This document shows, piece after piece, positions 19,674-27,486 of a DNA stretch of 64,000 nucleotides. The stretch lies in the NCBI RefSeq assembly GCF_003226565.1, contig NZ_QKOE01000007.1:153903-217902 (forward strand), read 5' to 3'. Position numbers and translations under genes: made by a program. The notes under the pieces were generated by a model that saw nothing but the letters and a program-made list of their open reading frames with translations, made no database searches and was not told where the DNA came from. The stretch comes from Parazoarcus communis SWub3 = DSM 12120 (GTDB lineage: Bacteria > Pseudomonadota > Gammaproteobacteria > Burkholderiales > Rhodocyclaceae). Position 1 is the first letter of the stretch. Each line of letters starts with the position of its first letter.

Positions 19674-20612
19674 TCAGCCTCCATGGATCAGGCTGACCAG
19701 GCGGTGGTATAGCGGTATGCCCAGCAGCAGGTTGAAGGGAAAGGTGATCACCAGTGCTGCAGTGATCGACAGCCCGGGGTTGGCCTCCGGTACCGCGATC
19801 CGCATGGCAGCGGGCGCTGCGATATAGGAAGCGCTCGCAGCCAGGGTCGCCAGCAGCAGGGTGCCGCCAGCAGACAATCCGATGGCCGCGCCAAGCACGA
19901 TGCCCAGCAGCGCGGACACGACCGGCATGCCCAGTGCAAAGCCCGCCAGGAACAGTCCACTGCTACGCAGGGCGCCGGCCTGGCCTGCGGCCACCAGCCC
20001 CATTTCCAGCAGGAACAGACAGAGCGCTCCCTTGAACAGATCAAAGAAGAAAGGCTGCAGCGGCTTCAGGCCGTCTGGTCCGGCGGCCCAGCCGATCAGC
20101 AGGCCACCGGCAAGCAGTACCATGCTCTTGCCAAGAAAGATCTCGTGCAGCAGCGAGCCCCAGCGTACTTCACGCATGTTGCCGCCCAGTCGGGCCAGCA
20201 GCACGCCAACGGCGATACCCGGCATCTCCAGCAATACCAGGAACAGGGGCAGATAGGCTTCGTAAGGAATATCGCGTGCGATCAGGTAATCCACCGCCAC
20301 GGCAAAGGTGACCACACTGACCGAGCCATAGTGGCCGGCAATGGCGGCCGCATTGAAGCGGTCGAATCGGCCCAGCTTGTACAGGATCGGGAACGCGATC
20401 AAGGGGATCAGGATGCCGAGCACGATCACTGCCGAAGCCTGGGGCAGCACCGCCAGCGGATCCTGGCGGGCAAGCTCCATGCCGCCCTTCAGTCCGATGG
20501 CAAGCAACAGGTAGATCGACAGGGCCTCGTAGAGTTGTGCGGGCAGCTTGAGGTCCGAGCGGGCGAGCCGTGCCAGGAATCCCAGCACGAAAAAAAGGGC
20601 GATGGCGTCCAT
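19674..20612 (-). CDS. Sodium-dependent bicarbonate transporter, SbtA family
   Basis: 312 residues, almost entirely hydrophobic, with about ten predicted helices in two halves. MDAIALFFVLGFLARLARSD, the IYLLLAIGLKGG segment and GHYGSVSVVTFAVAVDYL are characteristic of SbtA (formerly DUF897). It probably imports bicarbonate with Na+; in a non-photosynthetic host it could feed anaplerotic or autotrophic carboxylases (inference). It is the first gene of a two-gene operon with the SbtB-like regulator. Confidence 0.88.
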   Translation of the reverse strand: MDAIALFFVLGFLARLARSDLKLPAQLYEALSIYLLLAIGLKGGMELARQDPLAVLPQASAVIVLGILIPLIAFPILYKLGRFDRFNAAAIAGHYGSVSVVTFAVAVDYLIARDIPYEAYLPLFLVLLEMPGIAVGVLLARLGGNMREVRWGSLLHEIFLGKSMVLLAGGLLIGWAAGPDGLKPLQPFFFDLFKGALCLFLLEMGLVAAGQAGALRSSGLFLAGFALGMPVVSALLGIVLGAAIGLSAGGTLLLATLAASASYIAAPAAMRIAVPEANPGLSITAALVITFPFNLLLGIPLYHRLVSLIHGG

Positions 20613-20643
20613 GAGCGAGTCCGTTATTTATTGTTGAAGTTGT

Positions 20644-22584
20644 TCAGTCGTCGGTGGCCATCACCCGCGCCGGCCTCAGCAGGTAGCGCGCCGGATCGAC
20701 AGCCGCGACTAGGTCTGTTTCCAGTGGCAAAGGTTCCGCATTGAGCTGCGCGGCAAGCAGTTCTCCTGCGAGCGCGGCCCACACCAGACCGCGGGCACCG
20801 AAGCCGGACAGGACATGCAGCCCGGGATGGCGTGGAACATCCGCCAGCGGGGTTCCTGCCGCCACCGTGCCGGGCACCGGGACGGCACCGATCATTGGCA
20901 GGCGGTCGGGCGAGGCAGGGCGGAACCCGACCCGGCCATCGAGCTGATCCGGTTCGACGTTGTGGGTATAGCCGGGCAGCATGGCCTCCAGCTTGTCGAG
21001 ATTTTCCTGATGATCCAGCGCGCGCAAGCCGGTGGCGTCGTCATCGACCGAAAAGGTGGCGCCGGCGCAACGCAGGCCGTCAATGGCCGGGGTGACATAC
21101 CCCATCCGGCACATCACCACCCTGGGTGGACTGGCGTCGCTGGCCCGCAGCAGACTGACCTGACCGCGCGCGCTGACCAGCGGAATGGCCGAAGCCAGTG
21201 GAAATCCGGTCAGGCCTGTCCCGGCGGCGAGGATGGCAACCGGTGCGGCAGCCAGGGGCTTGCCGGCCGCGTCGCGCGCAACCCAGTGCGTCCCCTCACG
21301 GACCAGATCGGCAACCTTGTGTGCAAAATGCCGTGTGATCTGCCCGGGGTGTGCCGCAAGGTTGGCGGCGCACAGGCTGGGGGGTTGCACCCAGCCGCTG
21401 TTGGCGAAATACCAGCCGCCGGTAGCGACTGGCCAGCCGCCGATGCGACTGGCTTCGTCGGCGTCAACAAACCGCAGCAACTCCGGTGGCAGTTGCAGCC
21501 GTTCGACCACTGCACGCATCTTGTCCTGCTGCGCGACGTCGCGTGCCAGGTGCAGCACGCCTCCTGCGTCGGCCCGGATGGCATGTCCTTGGGCGATGAG
21601 CTTGCGGATATGCCGCCAGCCGTAAAGCGTGCCGGCCCGGGTCAGGCGGCTCATGCGGTTGTCGTCCAGGCTGGGCAGTGGGCGCAATACCCCCGCATGG
21701 TTGCCGGAGGCGCCCTGGCCGGGGCCGGCGGCAGCGTCGACGAGCTCAAGTCGCCAGCCACGAACGGCAAGCCGTTCGGCAACCGAGGTGCCGGCAATGC
21801 CCGCACCGATCACCAGGGCGTGAGGGGTTGCCACGGGCGCAGACGAAGGTGCTGCCAATGCCCCTGCCTGATCGGAAGCATGGGTCTGACGCAACAGGCG
21901 GCCGCGCAACATCTGGCGCTTACCACCGAAACCGGGGGCCTTTTCGACCTCGAACCCGGCGCGGCGCAAGCCCTCGCGCACGTCGCCGGCAACCGACCAG
22001 GTGGCCAGTGTGGCACCCGGTGCAGCGCGGGCGGCAAGCAGGTGAAAGATCTTGGGTGACCATAGGTCCGGATTGCAGGCCGGCGAAAAGCCATCCAGCA
22101 GCAGCGCGTCAGCGCTGACCGACAGCTTGGCCAGGCCGTCGCGTGCATCGCCAAGGTACAGGGTCAGGCAGACGCGTTCCTGGTCGAGGTGAATGCGATG
22201 CACCCCGGGCACCGGGCCGGGCCACGCTGCCTGCAGTTCGGCCGCAAGTCCGGCAAACTCCGGCCAGCGTGCATGCAGGGTGCGAAGGTCTTCCAGGCAG
22301 AAGGGGTGCAGTTCGCAGGACACGAAATGCAGGCTTGCCGACCGGTCCGGATCGGCTCTCCAGGCGGCCCAGGTGGCGAGAAAATTCAGCCCCAGGCCGA
22401 AACCGGTCTCCAGCAGGACAAATCGTGCTCGGCCCCGCCACCTTTCGGGTAGACCATTGCCCGCAAGAAAGACATGATGCGCCTGGCCCACGCCGCCGTC
22501 GCTGGAGTGGTAAACATCGCCAAAACTGTCGGAGTAGGGCGTACCGTCTTCGGTCAGGCGGAAGCGGGCGGGTTCGATGGGCAT
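20644..22584 (-). CDS. mnmC: Bifunctional tRNA mnm5s2U methyltransferase / FAD oxidoreductase
   Basis: ~646 residues. The N-terminal half (~1-235) is a SAM methyltransferase (LLETGFGLGLNFL, DALLLDGFSPACNPDLW). The C-terminal half is a DAO-type FAD oxidoreductase with Rossmann motif VIGAGIAGTSVAERLA at ~255. Together they convert cmnm5s2U34 to nm5s2U and then mnm5s2U in tRNA. The start MPIEPARFRLTEDG is taken at 22584; an in-frame start six codons upstream is less typical. Confidence 0.93.
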   Translation of the reverse strand: MPIEPARFRLTEDGTPYSDSFGDVYHSSDGGVGQAHHVFLAGNGLPERWRGRARFVLLETGFGLGLNFLATWAAWRADPDRSASLHFVSCELHPFCLEDLRTLHARWPEFAGLAAELQAAWPGPVPGVHRIHLDQERVCLTLYLGDARDGLAKLSVSADALLLDGFSPACNPDLWSPKIFHLLAARAAPGATLATWSVAGDVREGLRRAGFEVEKAPGFGGKRQMLRGRLLRQTHASDQAGALAAPSSAPVATPHALVIGAGIAGTSVAERLAVRGWRLELVDAAAGPGQGASGNHAGVLRPLPSLDDNRMSRLTRAGTLYGWRHIRKLIAQGHAIRADAGGVLHLARDVAQQDKMRAVVERLQLPPELLRFVDADEASRIGGWPVATGGWYFANSGWVQPPSLCAANLAAHPGQITRHFAHKVADLVREGTHWVARDAAGKPLAAAPVAILAAGTGLTGFPLASAIPLVSARGQVSLLRASDASPPRVVMCRMGYVTPAIDGLRCAGATFSVDDDATGLRALDHQENLDKLEAMLPGYTHNVEPDQLDGRVGFRPASPDRLPMIGAVPVPGTVAAGTPLADVPRHPGLHVLSGFGARGLVWAALAGELLAAQLNAEPLPLETDLVAAVDPARYLLRPARVMATDD

Positions 22585-22844
22585 GGCGCGTTGGAAGCAC
22601 ACCGCTGTGGTGGCCTTTGTGGCGAAGGTGTGATCAAGTGTGCTGCGGTGGAGACAGGCAGTGCGCTATGTTATAGCGTTTGCGAAGAATCCCAAAAACT
22701 CGGGCTGTGGCGTTCGATTCCGGTTTGCCCCAAGTCTGGTCTGTGGAATACTTCACTATAACTAAAGTATAAGAGAGAAGGGCTTTGAGACTCCCCTTTG
22801 CACGATATCCGGGCAGGATTGCCGACCTCGCACGGTGCTAGCGC

Positions 22845-24758
22845 ATGCGTAAGGTCTGGTTGGCACAACGCATCGCCCAATCCCGCTGCATCATCGCGGC
22901 GGTATTGTCTCTGGCCGCAGCTGGGGCGCTGGGGGTGCTGCTGGCGCGCGGCGGACATGCGCCGGCAGGCGTCACCCTGGGCATTATCGGCCTGCTGGTG
23001 CTCGCCCTGGCGCTGACGCTGACTGCACTGTTGTCGATGCGTCGTTCGCAACGTGCCCAGATGCTGCTGATGGAGGGCGCCAATGATGGCGTGTTCGAGT
23101 GGGATCCGGTCAGCAAGCGGCTCAAGGTCGGCAAGCGGCTGCTCGGCATCCTGGGCTACGAAGACAACTTCCTGGCCGATACCCATGCCTGGCTCAATAT
23201 CGTGCATCCGGAAGATCGCGCGCGCTACAACCGCAGCGTGGCGGCGCACCTCAAGGGGCTGACCGACCATTTCTATTGCGAGTACCGGGTACTGGCATCC
23301 AACGGCGAGTACCGCTGGCTGGCGGCCCGTGGCATGGCACTGCGCAACCGGCGTGGCGTGGCGGTACAGATGGCCGGATCGGTGTCGGACATCACCGAGC
23401 GCATGGTGCGTGAGCAGCAGATCCGCGACCTCGCACTCAATGATCAGCTGACCGGTCTGCCGAATCGCCGCAGCCTGATGGAGCGCCTGCCCGCGGCGAT
23501 CGCGGCCGCCGATCGCGGATCGCAGCAACTGGCGGTGCTGTTCATCGATCTGGATCGGTTCAAGAACGTCAATGACACGCGCGGCCATGTGTTTGGCGAC
23601 ACCTTGCTGGTTGCCATGACCGAACGGCTGCCGGCCGCACTCCGGGCTTACGATTTGCTGGTGCGCCAGGGCGGCGACGAGCTGATCGTGGTCTTGCCCG
23701 GGCTTTATGGTCAGGCCGAGGCGGTGACGGTAGCGCGTCGCTTGCTGGAGATGATTGCCCAGCCGGTGACGGTGGAGGGGTCCGAGATCCAGATCACCGC
23801 AAGCATTGGCATTGCGTTGTATCCGCAGGATGCACAGGACGCCGACGGCCTGTTGCGCTGTGCCGATATTGCAATGTATGCGGCCAAGTCCAGCGGCGGC
23901 AACGAAGTCCGGCTGTTCGAATCCAGCATGCGCGAGCGGGTCAGCGCCCGGGTGACCATGGAGGGGCGTTTGCGTCGGGCGATTGAGAACGGCGAGCTGC
24001 TGCTGCATTTTCAGCCGCAGTGTCATTTCGCCGACCGGCGGCTGGTCGGTGCCGAGGCGCTGGTGCGCTGGCAGGATGGCGAGCAGATGATCCCGCCAGA
24101 CCAGTTCATCCATCTGGCTGAAGAAACCGGCTTGATCATGCCGCTGGGGCGCTGGGTCATCGACAGTGCCGTTGCCCAGCTGGCCGCGTGGGGCAAGCTG
24201 GGACACCATGGCTTGCGCATGTCGATCAACCTGTCCACCCGGCAGTTTCTGCGTAACGCGGTCGATCTGGAGGTTCTGACCGCCATCTCGCGTCATGGTG
24301 TGGGTTCGGCGTCGATCGAGCTTGAAGTGACCGAGTCGGTGCTGCTCAATCCCGAGGGGACGGCCTTGCGTGCGCTGCATGCGCTGCGCGAGGCGGGCTG
24401 CCGGATTGCGCTGGATGACTTTGGCACGGGCTACTCGTCATTGTCCTACCTACAGTTGCTTGAGCTGGATACGCTGAAGATCGACAAGACCTTCATCTCC
24501 AGCCTGGGGGGCGCCCACAATCTGCGAGCCGGACGCAATGCAGCGGCAATCGTGACCGCGATGATCGTGCTCGGGCACCGGCTGGGCTACGAGGTGGTGG
24601 CCGAAGGTGTGGAGAATGTGGAGCAGTTCAACTGGCTGAAGGCCGCCGGCTGCGAGGTCTGCCAGGGCTATTACTTCAGCAAACCTCTGCCGGCCGCATC
24701 CTTTGAAGCGGCGTTCCTGTCGGGTGCGCCGACGGCTGTCGTTTCCAACGTCGCTTGA
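22845..24758 (+). CDS. Membrane PAS-GGDEF-EAL protein (c-di-GMP turnover)
   Basis: 637 residues. Two N-terminal helices (~14-35 and ~42-62) are followed by a PAS domain with PAC (~70-185), a GGDEF domain (~195-350) and an EAL domain (~370-625). The GGDEF signature is altered to GGDEL (RQGGDELIVV), so cyclase activity is uncertain. The EAL domain keeps AEALVRW, DDFGTGYSSL and KIDKTF, consistent with an active phosphodiesterase. No convincing ribosome-binding site precedes the ATG. Confidence 0.9.
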   Translation: MRKVWLAQRIAQSRCIIAAVLSLAAAGALGVLLARGGHAPAGVTLGIIGLLVLALALTLTALLSMRRSQRAQMLLMEGANDGVFEWDPVSKRLKVGKRLLGILGYEDNFLADTHAWLNIVHPEDRARYNRSVAAHLKGLTDHFYCEYRVLASNGEYRWLAARGMALRNRRGVAVQMAGSVSDITERMVREQQIRDLALNDQLTGLPNRRSLMERLPAAIAAADRGSQQLAVLFIDLDRFKNVNDTRGHVFGDTLLVAMTERLPAALRAYDLLVRQGGDELIVVLPGLYGQAEAVTVARRLLEMIAQPVTVEGSEIQITASIGIALYPQDAQDADGLLRCADIAMYAAKSSGGNEVRLFESSMRERVSARVTMEGRLRRAIENGELLLHFQPQCHFADRRLVGAEALVRWQDGEQMIPPDQFIHLAEETGLIMPLGRWVIDSAVAQLAAWGKLGHHGLRMSINLSTRQFLRNAVDLEVLTAISRHGVGSASIELEVTESVLLNPEGTALRALHALREAGCRIALDDFGTGYSSLSYLQLLELDTLKIDKTFISSLGGAHNLRAGRNAAAIVTAMIVLGHRLGYEVVAEGVENVEQFNWLKAAGCEVCQGYYFSKPLPAASFEAAFLSGAPTAVVSNVA

Positions 24759-24786
24759 GCGAGACCGGGTGCCGGTCGTTGCGGTA

Positions 24787-25233
24787 TCAGGTGGCCGTGA
24801 TACGCAGCGGAATCGTCACCGGACCGTCGTTGATCAGCTGAATCTTCATGTCGGCTCCAAAGCGACCGGTTTCGACCTGGGGGTGGCGTTGCCGCGCCTG
24901 ATTCACAAAGTAGTCGTATAGCGCTTCACCCTCGGCGGGTGGCGCAGCAGCGGTGAAGCTGGGGCGGTTGCCACCACTGGTGTCCGCCGCCAGGGTAAAT
25001 TGGCTGACAATCAGCAAGCCGCCGGCCACGTCCTGAACCGAGCGGTTCATCTTGCCCACCTCATCCGAAAAGATGCGCAGTTTCAGGATCTTGCCCAGCA
25101 ATCGATCCGCCTCGGCAGGGGTGTCGCCCCGTTCGGCGCACAGCAGAATCAGCAGCCCATGGCCGATCCGGCCGGCACTTTCGCCGTCGATGCGGACATC
25201 TGCTTCCGATACGCGTTGCAATACTGCGAGCAT
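24787..25233 (-). CDS. dtd: D-aminoacyl-tRNA deacylase
   Basis: 148 residues, the normal length for DTD. The catalytic-site signatures [15 protein letters not shown] and NDGPVT (Gly-cisPro) are present, and the N-terminus [13 protein letters not shown] is typical. It hydrolyses D-amino acids, and Gly from mischarged tRNA. It lies downstream of lysS on the same strand but is now separated from it by the 16-kb element. Confidence 0.95.
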   Translation of the reverse strand: MLAVLQRVSEADVRIDGESAGRIGHGLLILLCAERGDTPAEADRLLGKILKLRIFSDEVGKMNRSVQDVAGGLLIVSQFTLAADTSGGNRPSFTAAAPPAEGEALYDYFVNQARQRHPQVETGRFGADMKIQLINDGPVTIPLRITAT

Positions 25234-25245
25234 GCCGTCTTCCCG

Positions 25246-25280
25246 AAAAACAAAACCCGCAGGGCTTGCGCACTGCGGGC
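25246..25280 (-). terminator. Original lysS terminator, now separated from lysS
   Basis: Read on the minus strand, a 7-bp stem (CCCGCAG/CTGCGGG at 25256-25262 and 25273-25279) is followed by TTTTGTTTTT. It lies just beyond the left 21-bp repeat, so before integration it would have been ~22 bp after the lysS stop. Confidence 0.75.
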
Positions 25281-25301
25281 TGCATGGATGAAACCCGCCG
25301 C

Positions 25302-25322
25302 TTACTCCGGACGCATCTGCGG
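25302..25322. repeat. Left attachment repeat (attL)
   Basis: 21 bp from TTACTCCGG to ATCTGCGG, identical to the lysS 3' end at 41360-41380. Flanking bases diverge on both sides. Confidence 0.88.
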
Positions 25323-25384
25323 CATAGGGAGTTTAAAGGTAAGTTGTTGGATACAAACGAATTCATGGAATTCTTTTTAAGAAT

Positions 25385-25405
25385 GTACCCCCAAAAGTAC
25401 CCCCG
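25385..25405. promoter_or_regulatory. Putative integrase arm-binding repeats, left end
   Basis: Two close copies of GTACCCCC (GTACCCCCAAAAGTACCCCC). A near-identical pair sits near the right end at 41220-41240 in the same orientation, as expected for arm-type integrase sites flanking attP in the circular form. Confidence 0.5.
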
Positions 25406-25637
25406 CGCAAGCGTCGCCAGAACTGCCGGTTTCGGTGAAGGCGGCGACGCGGTAGAGGCGGACGTAGGTTGTCTCCCTTTTCTGCTCACCTGCGTAGGGG
25501 ATAAGCCCTATGCAGGCCCCCAGGTAAGCGGCGCAGGCAGGCTCAGAAACGATAGCCATAAATGTTCCTTGAGTGTCAAGCGCTAGCGGGTGATGGAGAC
25601 GGCTGGGGGGCACACACACAGCGAGAAATGGCGGTTT

Positions 25638-26092
25638 TCCGTGGAACGATGCGAATGGAATCGAAGAAATCCAGTAACCGCTAGGGTTTCAGGGGTGTTC
25701 AGTCATCCACGGATTCACCGTTCAAAACCGTGGATATCCACCGGTTTGTAGGTGGGTGTAATAAAAACAATGGCTTACGATGATCGCTCTTCCACAATTT
25801 CCACGGTTTGGGGGTAAACATCCGTGGATACATTCAGTTACATAGCTTACAAGTTGTGGAAACCGTGGAAGGTCTTTTTCTTCGCCTTTCTTCTTATTTT
25901 TTCTTATAAATCAACAATAAAGAAGATATTAGCAGAGAAATAAATGCAAATGGGGTGAAACGGTGGTGTGGAAGGTTTAGCCAATTTCGTGGAAAAAAAG
26001 GGGCATTCCGTGGAAAAAATGGGGCAAGTTGTGGATACAAAAAAGCTGTTTAGGGCCTAGGTATAGGGTTTTGTGGCTCCAATCCACGGAAT
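25638..26092. other. Candidate replication origin: AT-rich region with CCGTGGA repeats
   Basis: At least a dozen copies of a TCCGTGGA(A/T)-like motif occur in both orientations (for example at 25638, 25705, 25727, 25799, 25821, 25862, 25986, 26006 and 26083), plus DnaA-box-like TTGTGGATA at 26029 and TTGTGGAAA at 25854. Between them, 25870-25945 is very AT-rich and could be an unwinding region. No ORF is convincing here. Clustered iterons plus an AT-rich tract, in an element with its own primase-helicase, suggest the element's origin. Confidence 0.55.
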
Positions 26093-26540
26093 TGAGGCAG
26101 TTTTTGATTCTGTGTGCTCCCTGGGCGCCCCATTTTTCGACCCGTAGGCCAGCTGAAGCCCCACTTCGTCTGGGCGGAGCATCGGCGTGAGGTCATGGAT
26201 AGGTCTTTGCAGCCGTTCGGGTTGGTTCGTGCAAGACGCAGGGGGGCGGCGGCGGTGATGGTCTGGTAGCCGCTGGCGTCGTTGGGGAGGGACTGCCATA
26301 GAACCGTTGTTGCTCTTGCTTGGTTGCCTGCCGCATCGAAGGGCGGGTGGTCATAAGGACTGGTTGTTCCTTGCCTGAACCTCGGCCTGAACGGCCGTTT
26401 GAGCCGGCGTGACGGATCGTCAGCTATCGGCCATCAGCGGACGCAGGGGGACTTTCCGCAACCGGCCGTTCGATGCGGCACCGATGGCCTTCGCGCACGG
26501 GTAGTGAATCCGCCAGGAGTGACTCGCGCTGCCCTACCTC

Positions 26541-26680
26541 TCACTCGAGGGGCGGCAGCGCATCAAGCGGTGAGCGCACTCCGGCACCGCCGACTTTCAG
26601 CACATGCGTGTAAATCATCGTCGTGGAGACGTCGGAATGGCCGAGCAGATCCTGCACGGTTCGAATGTCGTAACCACAAG
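26541..26680 (-). pseudogene. intI: Integron integrase, C-terminal remnant
   Basis: The minus strand encodes [18 protein letters not shown] followed by [18 protein letters not shown] and a stop at 26541. This is the C-terminal catalytic part of an IntI tyrosine recombinase, with the [16 protein letters not shown] histidine and tyrosine region very close to class 1-type enzymes. The rest of the gene is missing: sequence after ~26680 matches a transposase relic on the other strand. Its orientation, diverging from the cassettes to the right, is the normal integron arrangement. Confidence 0.85.
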
Positions 26681-26875
26681 CGGGCTCGGCTAGCGGCCGC
26701 ACGGGCGGCGCTACAGATGCCAGAACCGCAACCGATGGCCATCGAAGCGGCCGAAGCCTTCCTCGCCCGGGTCAGCGGCCACGACCCCTGTCGTTGCACG
26801 TACTGTTTGCATGGGCGCTGGCACCCCATCGCCGTGTTCGCCCCGGCCCCACGGTGCCGGGATGGGCCGTCATGA
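26669..26875 (+). pseudogene. IS91-like transposase, C-terminal remnant
   Basis: The plus strand reads [19 protein letters not shown], then [18 protein letters not shown] and ends PRCRDGPS. The NHKR...AARAAL segment and the late Cys pair resemble the C-terminus of IS91-family transposases. No upstream catalytic part is present. It abuts the intI remnant, so insertion or deletion through this IS probably removed the 5' part of intI and attI. Family assignment is from memory of the pattern. Confidence 0.45.
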
Positions 26876-27126
26876 AAAGGGGTAGTTTCAGATCTCGCTG
26901 CGCTCACGACAACCGTGCTCGGTTGCCCCTGCGTGCGTTGGCCGTATCAGCGCCCGAAACCCGCTCGATGTCCTGTGGCGCGGGGGACATGTGGGTCAGG
27001 ACAGGCAACTGCGCGCTGCTCCGCCACCAATCAAGCATGCCGGATCGCTGCGGCACTGACTTGCTCTATCCAGTGCGCATGAGCCGGGCGTAGAATCCCC
27101 AGTAGCACCGCTTTCCCGGCGGTTCA
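26876..27126. other. Relic of a first cassette, no recognisable gene
   Basis: This stretch lies between the transposase relic and the first attC site. It should be the body of the cassette owning that attC, but I see no supported ORF; its 5' end appears deleted. Confidence 0.4.
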
Positions 27127-27210
27127 GTCCAACAAGGTTTATCCCTCGCGACATGCACAGCCACTCCGAATCCGCCTGCGTGCCGCGAGGCATAAACCCT
27201 ATTCGTTATG
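27127..27210 (+). repeat. attC site of the truncated first cassette
   Basis: It starts GTCCAAC (RYYYAAC) and ends GTTATG. The inner arms GGTTTATCCCTCGCG and CGCGAGGCATAAACC are complementary except for one bulge. This 84-bp imperfect palindrome is typical of integron attC recombination sites. Confidence 0.8.
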
Positions 27211-27237
27211 CGAATCTAAAACAGATAGGTGTATGAC

Positions 27238-27474
27238 ATGAAAAGGAAAATAGAACTCTGGGATCGCAACAGCAATTACATTTGGGGTGAATTAGACAGC
27301 AGCAACAAAATAGAATTGTGGGACCGCCAACAAAACTATATCTGGGGCGAATTAAAGGGAGGCAAGATAGAGCTTTGGGATAAAGAGCAGAATTACATCT
27401 GGGGCGAACTCAAAGGCAACGAAATTGAGCTATGGGACAAAGAGCAAAATTACATTTGGGGCGAGTTAAAATAG
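27238..27474 (+). CDS. Cassette-encoded four-repeat WGEL protein
   Basis: A 78-residue protein made almost wholly of four tandem units of 17-20 residues: KIELWDxxxNYIWGEL with variable xxx and a KGG/KGN/DSSN linker. Trp, Tyr and acidic residues recur with the same spacing, suggesting a small repeat (beta-type) fold. Start at ATG 27238 (an upstream in-frame GTG adds MYD). It is the only gene of an integron cassette beginning at 27206 and is AT-rich compared with the backbone. I do not recognise a function. Confidence 0.75.
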   Translation: MKRKIELWDRNSNYIWGELDSSNKIELWDRQQNYIWGELKGGKIELWDKEQNYIWGELKGNEIELWDKEQNYIWGELK

Positions 27475-27486
27475 GCACTCGCGAAG

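Noticed and set aside
26057..26299. Minus-strand frame of 80 codons near the repeat cluster
   Set aside because: No ribosome-binding site or known motif, Arg/Pro-rich composition, and it overlaps the end of the CCGTGGA repeat region.
26541..26680. A functional integron integrase driving the cassette array
   Set aside because: Only the last ~45 codons remain and no attI is visible, so cassettes here could move only with an integrase supplied from elsewhere.
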